In this document: positions 8,601-15,731 of the stretch, piece after piece | How positions within the stretch are numbered: the stretch's first letter is position 1 | Layout of the letters: every line of letters starts with the position of its first letter | Source: Rubrobacter sp. | GTDB lineage: Bacteria; Actinomycetota; Rubrobacteria; Rubrobacterales; Rubrobacteraceae | Direction of reading: 5' to 3' | Length of the DNA stretch: 32,890 nt | Assembly (NCBI GenBank): GCA_013695475.1 | Contig: JACDAJ010000173.1 | Coordinates: forward strand, 1-32,890 | Position numbers and translations under genes: made by a program | Notes under the pieces: generated by a model | The model's database searches: none | What the model saw: the letters and a program-made list of their open reading frames with translations, nothing else | Told to the model about the DNA's origin: nothing

Positions 8601-9684
8601 TCAAGTCGAGACGATGCTCCGGAACCTCGGCCTGACATACGGTTTCGCTCGCATCGTGCTTTTCAGCGGACACGGCTCCGCGAGCATAAACAACCCCCAC
8701 GAATCGGCGCACGACTGCGGAGCATGCGGCGGAAAACACGGCGGCCCGAACGCCCGAGCCTTCGCCGCGATGGCGAACCGCCCGGAAGTCCGGGAAATCC
8801 TCCGGGAGCGCGGCATCGAAATACCGGACGACACATGGTTCGTCGGTTCGCAGCACAACACGGCCAACGAGCTTTATACGTACTCCGACATCGAGGACAT
8901 CCCGGAATCTCTCCGCGAGGATTTCGCGAGCCTCACCGCCGACCTCGACGAGGCGCGCGCCCGCTCCGCGCAGGAAAGATGCCGACGCTTCGCCTCCGCC
9001 CCGAAGGACGTCTCCCCGAAGAAATCCCTCCGCCACATCGAAGGTCGATCCGTGGATTTGAGTCAAGTACGGCCGGAATGGGGCCATGCGACGAACGCCT
9101 TCGCCGTCGTCGGGCGGCGCTCGATCACGCGCGGGCTTTTCCTCGACCGGAGGCCGTTCCTCATTTCGTATGACCCCACACAAGACCCGGACGGAACCAT
9201 CGTCGAGAGGATACTCCTCGCCGTCGGTCCGGTCGGGGCGGGCATAAACCTCGAATATTATTTCTCCACCGTGGACAACAAAAAGTATGGCTGCGACACG
9301 AAAGTTCCGCACAACGTGTCCGGCCTCATCGGGGTGATGGAGGGGGCGATGAGCGACCTCCGGACCGGGCTTCCGCGGCAGATGGTGGAGATCCACGAGG
9401 CCATGCGCCTCCAACTCATAGTGGACGCGAAACCCGAGATACTCGGCGAGATATACGGTCGCCAGCCCGGAATTCAAGAACTTCTCGACAACGCATGGGT
9501 GCATCTCATCGCAATGGACCCGGACACGGAGGAGTTCCATATGTTCGTCCCCGGAGTCGGTTTCGTACTCTGGGACGAGCCGTTGAAACCGCTTCCGAAA
9601 GCAGATTCCTCCTTCGAATGGTATCGGGGGAAGACGGACTTCCTTCCTCCGGCGCACATCGTCCATAATGGAGGGGGGAGATAA
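5695..9684 (+). CDS. dabA: DabA-type inorganic carbon transporter subunit (UPF0753/DUF2309), oversized
   Basis: About 1329 residues, against roughly 800-1050 for most DabA proteins. DabA resembles a beta-carbonic anhydrase and with DabB hydrates CO2 one way to bicarbonate in the cytoplasm. The N-terminus has the family block GPIETFVHHNTLHGLQHLPF. A zinc site like that of Halothiobacillus DabA2 (C351, D353, H524, C539) is visible as C805 and D807 in CIDEREE, H993 in FSGHGSA and C1008 in DCGACGG, with the same C-x-D and 15-residue H-to-C spacing. LPGWAGMI, a conserved patch, lies near 595. Residues 235-286 are four 13-residue tandem repeats within a charged insert. An upstream in-frame ATG at 5665 lies inside the previous gene; ATG 5695 follows AAAGGGA and is preferred. 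The protein is soluble and probably docks on the membrane subunits. Confidence 0.93.
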   Translation: MLPDITNEMRHHLKHEVDHFSHLLAGQGPIETFVHHNTLHGLQHLPFEVAVVEAERILGGRGYLPNEEFRALYARGRISDDDISAAFERREFPDEPNVEVGKWRIEAGEVRRVHLLRGIEPLDPARLGFEVHERGATRRLHDDVPDDTRASLMEKAKDELARSMDRIGREWTLSDWIGVHLNLDPAKRLRVEVRGEMEEGRGESGNTEAGLRAMGIPEERWDGYLACIDRRFGGASVKDAERGRAGDKPVKDAKRGQIEDASVNDAGRGRIGDAPVTEAERDQIRRLWLDAEARIVRRLARRHFGVRGTFSDIARRFEADLEGYAVLSLWGACLGAHGLEDPLSTTDSEHFGERNPDGAAERMEERFRHMERWGGPPIPLTEELGNAVREVVHGEMSRLEGSSENGGGDEASTLEAAHLCWLVLHDLGKAGLNRRGLAALEILLSLRGEHSELLAELHRRDPRRRMREFMSRSIEAEMCRLGRDKSHSDFLMEIVGEDVSGRVNEYVIKRCAAFLDEGLAAWRLPGRALGFYDSWKSLAGKDRTLEFDNLPGWRDSLHHLPALARDAVIQRLRELGVREEDWGDYLGRLILQLPGWAGMIQWRETHPQYARQETQPIDLIQYLAVRLFYETLLIQKICGETWRLDGSVHSLRAYFESHPSEFFVRREMRKGNLPDYLAEQSRNLAADPSASGGPEDERWQTLADMIWAHRESDAASAICGDTWRLFHLAQFLALTGEEIRSLSEKERVRLLGIVDGFPGSEHGPVWLTAYERNYRDGILNALSENRGRGRWKTRETRPKAQVVYCIDEREEAIRRHFEEINPEYETFGAAGFFGVAMQYQALDDHGTTPLCPAVVSPINKIVEVQRPEEAERLATHNTRSKWEETFHNAYWETERNSVSAYFLIHLVGLLQSVPLIGRILAPRAYSVVADKVHHRVVPSVRTSLALDAGETHKLDGAYKVGFVIEEQANQVETMLRNLGLTYGFARIVLFSGHGSASINNPHESAHDCGACGGKHGGPNARAFAAMANRPEVREILRERGIEIPDDTWFVGSQHNTANELYTYSDIEDIPESLREDFASLTADLDEARARSAQERCRRFASAPKDVSPKKSLRHIEGRSVDLSQVRPEWGHATNAFAVVGRRSITRGLFLDRRPFLISYDPTQDPDGTIVERILLAVGPVGAGINLEYYFSTVDNKKYGCDTKVPHNVSGLIGVMEGAMSDLRTGLPRQMVEIHEAMRLQLIVDAKPEILGEIYGRQPGIQELLDNAWVHLIAMDPDTEEFHMFVPGVGFVLWDEPLKPLPKADSSFEWYRGKTDFLPPAHIVHNGGGR
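6397..6552 (+). repeat. Four 39-bp in-frame tandem repeats inside dabA
   Basis: Four consecutive 39-bp units start at 6397, 6436, 6475 and 6514. They encode the 13-residue blocks ASVKDAERGRAGD, KPVKDAKRGQIED, ASVNDAGRGRIGD and APVTEAERDQIRR. The repeat is charged and likely forms a flexible or helical linker. It keeps the frame because 39 is a multiple of three. Units have diverged, so the expansion is not recent. Confidence 0.85.
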
Positions 9685-9713
9685 ATGTCCCTCGCGGCGG
9701 GTTCCACGGGGCG

Positions 9714-9743
9714 GGTTTCAGGTTTCGGGTTTCAGGTTTCAGG
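9714..9743 (+). repeat. Heptanucleotide tandem repeat GGTTTCA x4
   Basis: Four uninterrupted 7-bp units, GGTTTCA, GGTTTCG, GGTTTCA, GGTTTCA, followed by GG. One unit differs by one base. It lies 30 bp after the dabA stop, as other heptamer runs in this window lie next to gene ends. Confidence 0.85.
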
Positions 9744-9875
9744 AAAAGCTCCGGTGCGCGGGGCGCGCCGTCTCGCCGGATGTGGATTTCCGCCCGACAT
9801 CGCCGCCTCCCCCATAGAGACGACCCGCCGAGCCCTCTCCCCCGCCGCGAAGAGAGGTATGCCGAGAAGCAAGGC

Positions 9876-9953
9876 GCATCGGGCGGAGACGCATCGGGGT
9901 GAGGCGCGACGGGGTGAGACGCGACGATGGGACGAGGCGCGGCGGGATGGGAT
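9876..9953 (+). repeat. Degenerate 15-bp tandem repeat
   Basis: Five units of the type GCGACGGGGTGAGAC start at 9876, 9891, 9906, 9921 (18 bp) and 9939. The plus strand is almost free of pyrimidine runs. It ends about 75 bp before the NuoL-like start codon. Function unknown. Confidence 0.7.
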
Positions 9954-10027
9954 GCGCCATTGGCACATCTCTATGGCAGGGAAGGTTTGTCGAAGTTTGA
10001 ATTTCATTCCGAACGGGGGCCGATAAT

Positions 10028-12364
10028 ATGTTCGAACTTCTCGTGATCCTCATCGTCGCGCTCCCGCTTTTGGCGGCTCTCGCCAATGGAGTGAACGCGC
10101 TCTTCGGCGAGCGGTATTCGTATGTCGCCACGTATCGGGTGGCGTGCGGCGCCATATTTCTCTCCTTCCTCGGGGCGGTGTGGATTTTCGTCGGGGTTCT
10201 TCTCGACCCGGCGCCTCGGGAGGTCGTTGTTTATCGGTGGCTTTTCAGCGGCGACCTCAATGTGGACTTCGCTTTCCTCATAGATTCGCTTTCCGCGATC
10301 ATGATGCTCGTCACGACGGGCATCGGGTTTTTGATCGCCGTCTTCTCCGTGAACTATATGCACAACGAGCGGGGCTTCTCGCGCTTCTTCACGGTGACGC
10401 CTTTGTTCGTGTTCGCGATGCTCGTTTTGGTGATGGCGAATAACTATGTCCTTCTCTTTCTCGGGTGGGAGAGCGTGGGAGTTTGCTCGTATTTGCTCAT
10501 AAGTTATTACTACGAGCGACCCGCCTCCGCGAAGGCCGGGACGAAGGCGTTCGTCATGAACCGCATCGGCGACGCGGGGTTCCTCATCGGCGTTTTCCTC
10601 ATCGTCGCCACTTTCCAGACGACGGACTTTTCGGGCGTATTCTCACAGGCCGAGTCGGCGAGTACGGCGACGCTCACCGCCATCGGGCTTTGCCTTCTCG
10701 TCGGGGCGGTCGGGAAATCGGCGCAACTTCCGCTCACGACTTGGTTGGCGCGGGCGATGGAGGGGCCGACGCCGTCGAGCGCGCTCATCCACGCCGCGAC
10801 GATGGTGACGGCGGGGGTGTATATGATCGCCCGCAGCCACGTCATCTACGACCTCGCCCCGAACGCCCTCCTCGCAGTCGCCATAGTCGGCGCGGCTACG
10901 GCTCTCTTCGGGGCGATGGTCGGCCTCGTCCAGACGGACATAAAAAGTATTCTGGCGTATTCGACGACCTCGCAACTCGGACTCATGTTCCTCGCGTGCG
11001 GCCTCGGAGCTTATCCGGTGGCAATTTTCCACCTCGTCGCGCATGCTTTTTTCAAGACGCTTCTTTTCCTCACCGCGCCCTCGATACTCCATCATCTCCA
11101 CGGCGGGGCGGATGCCCGGAAGGTCGGGCGGGTGAAACAGAGCGTCCCGGTTTTGTATCAGTTTTTCCTCATCGGGGCGGTGGGGCTTATGGCGCTTCCG
11201 TTCGTTTCGGTATGGTGGCAGAGTGATGCCCTCGGGGCGTTTTCGGGCGGTTTGTATATCCTCGTCGCGGTCGGTGTGATCGCGGTTTTCGCCGCCGCTT
11301 TCGCCACGAGCCGGATGGTTCATGAATCGTTCTTCGAGGACGCGCATGGAGATCATGGCGCGTCGGCTTCGCCGTGGAAGTTTGTGGCGCCGCTCGTTAT
11401 TTTGGCGGCGGTCGGGGGGGTCGGGGTGGCGGTCGGGATATTGCCGGGCGGACTCGATGGGACTTGGTTTCAGGAATTTCTGGCTCCGGTGGTTTCGGCG
11501 CAGCCGGGGGTTCCGGGGGGGAGTGTGCCGCTCGCGGCGGCTTTGCTCGGGCTTTTGATCCTCCTTCTCGTCGTCGGGTGGTTCGCGCCACTTTTCCTCG
11601 ACCGTTTCAGGCCGGAGCGTCCGGGACTCCTCTTTTTCAAGACGCGGGGGATTTACAACCTCGCCCTCAACCGTTTCTGGCTGGATGAGATGTATGACGC
11701 GGCTTTCGTTCGGACGAGCAAGAAACTGGGGCATCTCCTCGAACGGGTGGACGCGGCGTTCATTGACCGGGCGACGGGCGTCGAGGCTCCGGCGAGGCGT
11801 GTTCAGACGGCGCGGGAAACTTGGGAGGAGCAACGCCTCATCAGCCACGCCGCCACCGAGCCGACCTCGACGTGGGATGAGGAGGAAAGGAAGGAGAAGG
11901 CCGCTCTCGGTGGCGCGGCGGGGGTTCTCGGGGCTTTGACGCAGGCGGGAGGCGGGGCTTCGGGGTGGGTCGAGCGGGAGGGGGTCAGTCGGGCGCCGGG
12001 GATTCTCGGGACTTTGACGAGGGTGAGCGGCGGTGCTTCGGATTTCGTGGAGAGGGGAATTCGGCGGGCGCCGGGGGTTCTCGGGTGGCTGACCGGGTTG
12101 AGCGGGAGCATCTCGAACTCGATGGAGAGGGGTGTGGACCGGATCCCGGACATGCTCGAACGACTGACCGAGGGTGTGGTTTCGCTCTCGGTGTGGGTTG
12201 AGAAGGCCACGTTCACCGGGGTTCATGTGAGCATGCCACAGGCGAGCGGCTTCCTCGGACGCGCCATGACGAAGACCGAGGAGGTCATCGGGCGCCCGGT
12301 GGTCATCGGGGGGATCATTCTGGTTTCACTCTCCGCCATTTTAGTGAGGGCGATGTGGCTATGA
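10028..12364 (+). CDS. NuoL/DabB-like antiporter subunit with enlarged C-terminal arm
   Basis: A 778-residue membrane protein; E. coli NuoL has 613 residues. The core (1-545) has the NuoL signatures E148 in LGWESVGVCSYLLI, K230 in VGKSAQLPLTTWL, AMEGPTPSSALIHAATMVTAGVYMI, K306 in DIKSILAYSTTSQLG and K343 in FFKTLLFL. LNRFWLDEMYD near 550 is the usual sign before the lateral helix. Instead of a short arm there are about 200 residues containing four 25-26-residue repeats (632-732), then a final hydrophobic segment (about 757-778). This is the best DabB candidate of the cluster. It ends in an ATGA overlap with the next gene. By inference the arm runs along the neighbouring antiporter subunits. 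It is predicted to carry protons or sodium ions. Confidence 0.88.
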   Translation: MFELLVILIVALPLLAALANGVNALFGERYSYVATYRVACGAIFLSFLGAVWIFVGVLLDPAPREVVVYRWLFSGDLNVDFAFLIDSLSAIMMLVTTGIGFLIAVFSVNYMHNERGFSRFFTVTPLFVFAMLVLVMANNYVLLFLGWESVGVCSYLLISYYYERPASAKAGTKAFVMNRIGDAGFLIGVFLIVATFQTTDFSGVFSQAESASTATLTAIGLCLLVGAVGKSAQLPLTTWLARAMEGPTPSSALIHAATMVTAGVYMIARSHVIYDLAPNALLAVAIVGAATALFGAMVGLVQTDIKSILAYSTTSQLGLMFLACGLGAYPVAIFHLVAHAFFKTLLFLTAPSILHHLHGGADARKVGRVKQSVPVLYQFFLIGAVGLMALPFVSVWWQSDALGAFSGGLYILVAVGVIAVFAAAFATSRMVHESFFEDAHGDHGASASPWKFVAPLVILAAVGGVGVAVGILPGGLDGTWFQEFLAPVVSAQPGVPGGSVPLAAALLGLLILLLVVGWFAPLFLDRFRPERPGLLFFKTRGIYNLALNRFWLDEMYDAAFVRTSKKLGHLLERVDAAFIDRATGVEAPARRVQTARETWEEQRLISHAATEPTSTWDEEERKEKAALGGAAGVLGALTQAGGGASGWVEREGVSRAPGILGTLTRVSGGASDFVERGIRRAPGVLGWLTGLSGSISNSMERGVDRIPDMLERLTEGVVSLSVWVEKATFTGVHVSMPQASGFLGRAMTKTEEVIGRPVVIGGIILVSLSAILVRAMWL
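11921..12223 (+). repeat. Four 75-78-bp in-frame repeats encoding the lateral arm
   Basis: Units begin at residues 632, 658, 683 and 708 of the NuoL-like protein. Each reads like RAPGILGTLTRVSGGASDFV followed by ERGIR. The first three are close copies in DNA and protein; the fourth is diverged (RIPDMLERLTEGVVSLSVWV). The pattern is amphipathic, with Gly/Ser turns in the middle. It is absent from ordinary NuoL and DabB as far as I know these families. Confidence 0.8.
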
Positions 12365-14175
12365 ACGAAGTCACGGCGATGGAGCAGATCGGGTTCCCCA
12401 TTTTGAGCGTTTTGCTTTTCCTCCCGGTGGTGTTCATGGTCGCCCTCGCTTTCGTGAAGAACGAGCAGCTCGCGTACCGGATCGGGCTGGCGGGGGCGGC
12501 ACTCACTTTCATCCTCGCGGCGTTCCTCGCGTACAGTTTCCGGATCGGGACGTCGGACATGCAATTCGTCGAACGGCTCGGGCCGCTTCCGGGGATCGGG
12601 GTCGGATATTATCTCGGCGTGGATGGGGTGAGCATTCTTTTCATCCCGGTTACGGCACTTCTCGCTTTGCTCGTCGTGCTTTATGCGGAGTATTCCGTTC
12701 AGGCGGACGCCCGGCATTATTTGATGGCGACGCTCGGCCTCGAAGCGACCATGCTCGGGGCTTTCCTCTCCCTCGACCTCGTGCTTTTCTGGGCTTTCTT
12801 CGTCCTCGAACTCGTTCCGGCTTATTTCCTCATCACGCGGTGGGGAACCGGGGATCGGCGGCGGGAGGCGGCTTTCTCGTATATTTATTTCATGCTCACG
12901 GGGGCGGCGCTCATGCTCGTGGGGATGGTTCTCCTCGCGGTGAATCACAGCATGGTCGCGGGGTCGGGACTGTCTTTCGATTTCGTCGCGCTCCTCGATG
13001 TCCCGGTGTCGGAGAGTTTGCAGACCGTTATTTTCTTCCTTTTGTTCATCGGGTTCGCGGTGAAAGCTCCTTTGTTCCCGCTCCATACGTGGATGCCGAA
13101 GGTTTTGGAGGAGGGGCCGGTTGTGGGGATGAGTGTTTTTCTGGTGGGGATCAAGCTCGGGACGTATGGGATGCTCCGGTTCATCATTCCGCTTTTGCCG
13201 GAGGCCGCGAGGGAGTGGCTGTGGCTCATGGCGGTTCTCGGAGCGGTGAGCATTGTGTATGGAGCCATGATCGCACTCATACAAACGAACCTTCGGCGGC
13301 TTCTCGCGTTTGCGAGCGTGAGCCATATGGGGGTCGTGGTTTTGAGTATTTTCACGCTGAATATTTATGGCCTCGAAGGCGGGCTTTTGCAAATGATCAA
13401 CTTCGGCGTGGCCGGGGCGGGACTCTTCTTCGTGGCGGGGTTCATAAACACCCGCGTCGGGCCGCCGGAACTCTCATCGCTCGGCGGCGTTTCGACGAAC
13501 GCCCCGTGGCTGACCGTCGCCTTCCTCGTCATCGCGCTCGCGACGGTCGGGCTTCCCGGCACGGGTGGGTTCAATGGGGAGCATCTCGTTCTCATCGGGG
13601 CGTTCGAGGTTCATTGGGCGTTGTCCATAGCCGCCGGGTCGGCCATATTTTTGACGGCGGCGTATTTCCTGTGGTATTTCCAGCGGGCGTTTCTCGGCGA
13701 CGTCAACGAGCGCACCGTCCACAAAATGAAGGATCTCCGGCTTCGGGAGATGGTCATCACGCTCTCGCTCGGGGCTGTGATCTTTTGGATCGGCCTCGCG
13801 ACAACGCCGTTCGTCGAAAGAATGCGCCCCTCCCTCGAAGCATTGGAAACCCGCGCCGGAGTCACTTCGCCCGACAGCTTTGCCGAGAGTGGTGAGGGGC
13901 AAAGTTCCGAGGCGTCCATCGCACGTGTGAATGATGTTCCGTTTGCGGGTGCGGAGGGTGGAAACCCGGAGCCGATCTCCGATGCCCGCCTCGAAAACCG
14001 TGAGTCGGGGAAGGCGAGGGAGCGAGGTATTCGCCGCCGAAGCCTCCACCGTATCCGGCGAAAGTACGTCGAGCGGGAAGGCGCGAGCGTCGGAGATGAG
14101 CGGGTCGAGAATGACCCCACTCCCCACTCCCCACTCCCCACTCCCGATCTTTCCGACCGAAGGGAGCGACCATGA
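12361..14175 (+). CDS. NuoM-like antiporter subunit 2, with repeat-derived C-terminal tail
   Basis: About 604 residues. The start is ATG 12361 in the ATGA overlap with the NuoL-like stop; GTG 12355 is an alternative. The ion-path residues fall at nearly the same numbers as in E. coli NuoM: E150 in FVLELVPAY, K235 in FAVKAPLFP, K265 in VGIKLGTYG and E407 in NGEHLVLIG. The loop after HTWMP is KVLEEGPVVGMS in place of the usual AHTEAPT, a feature shared with the next gene. The membrane part ends near residue 490. The remaining tail of about 110 residues is hydrophilic and of low complexity, and residues 540-595 are encoded by a copy of the dispersed element found between genes elsewhere in this window. 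The stop overlaps the next start as ATGA. Confidence 0.87.
   Translation: MNEVTAMEQIGFPILSVLLFLPVVFMVALAFVKNEQLAYRIGLAGAALTFILAAFLAYSFRIGTSDMQFVERLGPLPGIGVGYYLGVDGVSILFIPVTALLALLVVLYAEYSVQADARHYLMATLGLEATMLGAFLSLDLVLFWAFFVLELVPAYFLITRWGTGDRRREAAFSYIYFMLTGAALMLVGMVLLAVNHSMVAGSGLSFDFVALLDVPVSESLQTVIFFLLFIGFAVKAPLFPLHTWMPKVLEEGPVVGMSVFLVGIKLGTYGMLRFIIPLLPEAAREWLWLMAVLGAVSIVYGAMIALIQTNLRRLLAFASVSHMGVVVLSIFTLNIYGLEGGLLQMINFGVAGAGLFFVAGFINTRVGPPELSSLGGVSTNAPWLTVAFLVIALATVGLPGTGGFNGEHLVLIGAFEVHWALSIAAGSAIFLTAAYFLWYFQRAFLGDVNERTVHKMKDLRLREMVITLSLGAVIFWIGLATTPFVERMRPSLEALETRAGVTSPDSFAESGEGQSSEASIARVNDVPFAGAEGGNPEPISDARLENRESGKARERGIRRRSLHRIRRKYVEREGASVGDERVENDPTPHSPLPTPDLSDRRERP
13979..14145 (-). repeat. 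Dispersed heptamer-headed element, copy D, inside a coding region
   Basis: Read on the minus strand it starts with four CCCCACT/AGTGGGG heptamers (14115-14142). It then has CTCGACGTACTTTCGCCG (14056-14073), 16 of 18 bases identical to copy B at 18567-18584. It ends with CCGACTCACGG and a GGCGGGCATCGG tail. On the plus strand it is translated as residues 540-595 of NuoM-like subunit 2 without a stop. Confidence 0.6.
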
Positions 14176-15731
14176 TTCTCGAAGAAGTGTTCGCCATCGA
14201 GCAGATCGGGTTCCCCATATTAAGCACGCTCATCCTCCTTCCCGTGCTTTGCGCGGTGGTTCTCGCTTTCGTCCGGGACGACGGACTCGCCCGGAAGGTG
14301 GCTTTCGGGGGGGCTTCGCTGACGCTCGTTCTCGCGCTCGTTATGGCCGTCGGGTTCGTTTCGGGGACGTCGGATATCCAGTTCGCCGAAAGGGCGGAGT
14401 GGATGCCGAGCATCGGGGTCGGGTATTTCGTGGGGGTGGATGGGATAAGCGTCCTCTTTATTCCACTCACGGCTTTCCTCACCCTGCTCGTGATGCTTCT
14501 TTCGTGGGGGACGGTCCGGTTTTTGACGAAGGGGTATTTGATCGCCCTTCTCGGACTCGAAGCGGCGACCATCGGGGTCTTCGCTTCGCTCGACCTTCTT
14601 TTGTTTTTCGTGTTTTGGGAACTCATGCTCGTGCCGAGCTATTTCCTTTTGAAGATGTGGGGAACGGGGCCGCGCCGCCAATACGCCGGGACGAAGTATG
14701 TGATGTATATGCTCGTCGGTTCGGCGCCGTTGCTCGTCGGAATAGTCGTTCTCGGGGTGAATCATTTCAATGTGACGGGGGAGTATTCGTTTGATTTCGT
14801 CGCGCTTTTGGAGACTCCGGCTTCGGCGGGCATCCAAACTTTGATCTTTTTCCTCCTCGCGTTCGGGTTCGCGGTGAAGGGGCCGCTTTTCCCGTTCCAC
14901 ACGTGGATGGCTTCAGTGTTCTCGGAGGGGCCGGTGGGGATGAGCGTGATGCTCATCGGGCTGAAAATGGGGATTTACGGATTCATCCGCTTCGCCATCC
15001 CGCTCGCCCCCGAGGCGGCGAGCGAATGGTTTTGGCTCATCGCCGTCCTCGGTTTGATCGCGATTATTTATGGCGCCCTCATCGCGCTCGTCCAGCCGAA
15101 CCTCCGCCGCCTCCTCGCTTTTTCGAGCGTGAGCCACGTGGGACTCGCGACGCTCGGGATGTTCACTTTGAGCACTCAGGGTTTTCAGGGCGGCATCCTC
15201 ATGCTCGTGAACATGGGCATCGCGAGCGCCGGGCTTTTCTTCCTCGCGGGCTTCCTTTATGCGCGAACCGGGTCGTGGGAACTCGGGTCTTTCGGGGGAG
15301 CGGCGCGGACTATGCCGCTCCTCGCGGTGTTTTTCTTCATCGTCGGTCTGGCGAGCATCGGGACGCCCGGCACGAGCGGGTTCCCGGCGGAGTTCCTTAT
15401 TTTCCTCGGCGCTTTCCAGGTTCATTGGGCGCTCGCGGTCGTGGCGGTGGTCGGGATAATTTTGAGTGCGGGATATTTCTTTGTTTATTATGAGCGGGCG
15501 TTTTTCGGGCCGGTCACGCGCGACGCGGTTCGGAAGGCGACCGACCTCCGGCCTCGGGAGACGGCCATCGCGGCGGCTCTCGTCATCGTCATTTTCTTCA
15601 TCGGGCTTTTCCCCGCTCCGCTTTTGAACATGACGAGCGGCTCGACGGAGGCTCTGGCGGAGAGGATCGAAGCCGGCCCGTCCACGCAACTCGCACAGGA
15701 TGAACTCCGGGGGGTGGGAGATGGAGATTAA
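14172..15731 (+). CDS. NuoM-like antiporter subunit 3
   Basis: A 519-residue membrane protein and tandem paralogue of the preceding gene. The starts of the two proteins align (EQIGFPILS), and 20 bases at 14199-14218 are identical to 12382-12401. It keeps E150 in FWELMLVPSY, K236 in FAVKGPLFP, K265 in IGLKMGIYG and E407 in PAEFLIFLG. The post-HTWM loop (ASVFSEGPVGMS) departs from NuoM as in its twin. ATG 14172 overlaps the previous stop (ATGA) and has AGGGAG upstream. The end overlaps the next gene by 11 bp. It is expected to add one more proton or sodium channel to the membrane assembly. Confidence 0.88.
   Translation: MILEEVFAIEQIGFPILSTLILLPVLCAVVLAFVRDDGLARKVAFGGASLTLVLALVMAVGFVSGTSDIQFAERAEWMPSIGVGYFVGVDGISVLFIPLTAFLTLLVMLLSWGTVRFLTKGYLIALLGLEAATIGVFASLDLLLFFVFWELMLVPSYFLLKMWGTGPRRQYAGTKYVMYMLVGSAPLLVGIVVLGVNHFNVTGEYSFDFVALLETPASAGIQTLIFFLLAFGFAVKGPLFPFHTWMASVFSEGPVGMSVMLIGLKMGIYGFIRFAIPLAPEAASEWFWLIAVLGLIAIIYGALIALVQPNLRRLLAFSSVSHVGLATLGMFTLSTQGFQGGILMLVNMGIASAGLFFLAGFLYARTGSWELGSFGGAARTMPLLAVFFFIVGLASIGTPGTSGFPAEFLIFLGAFQVHWALAVVAVVGIILSAGYFFVYYERAFFGPVTRDAVRKATDLRPRETAIAAALVIVIFFIGLFPAPLLNMTSGSTEALAERIEAGPSTQLAQDELRGVGDGD

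Larger units (their letters stand above)
9685..10027. other. 343-bp non-coding gap inside the DAB-type cluster
   Basis: This is the only large break in an otherwise tight gene cluster. It contains a 7-bp tandem repeat (9714-9743) and a degenerate 15-bp tandem repeat (9876-9953). A GGGGG run at 10014-10018 sits about 10 bp before ATG 10028. Open frames across it look like repeat-derived sequence and have no recognisable product. It could hold an internal promoter or be the scar of a deletion. Confidence 0.6.

Noticed and set aside
7360-9666. A 768-residue open frame on the minus strand opposite dabA
   Set aside because: It is fully antisense to a gene with clear family motifs, has low-complexity composition and no recognisable domain; it is a by-product of GC-rich codon structure.
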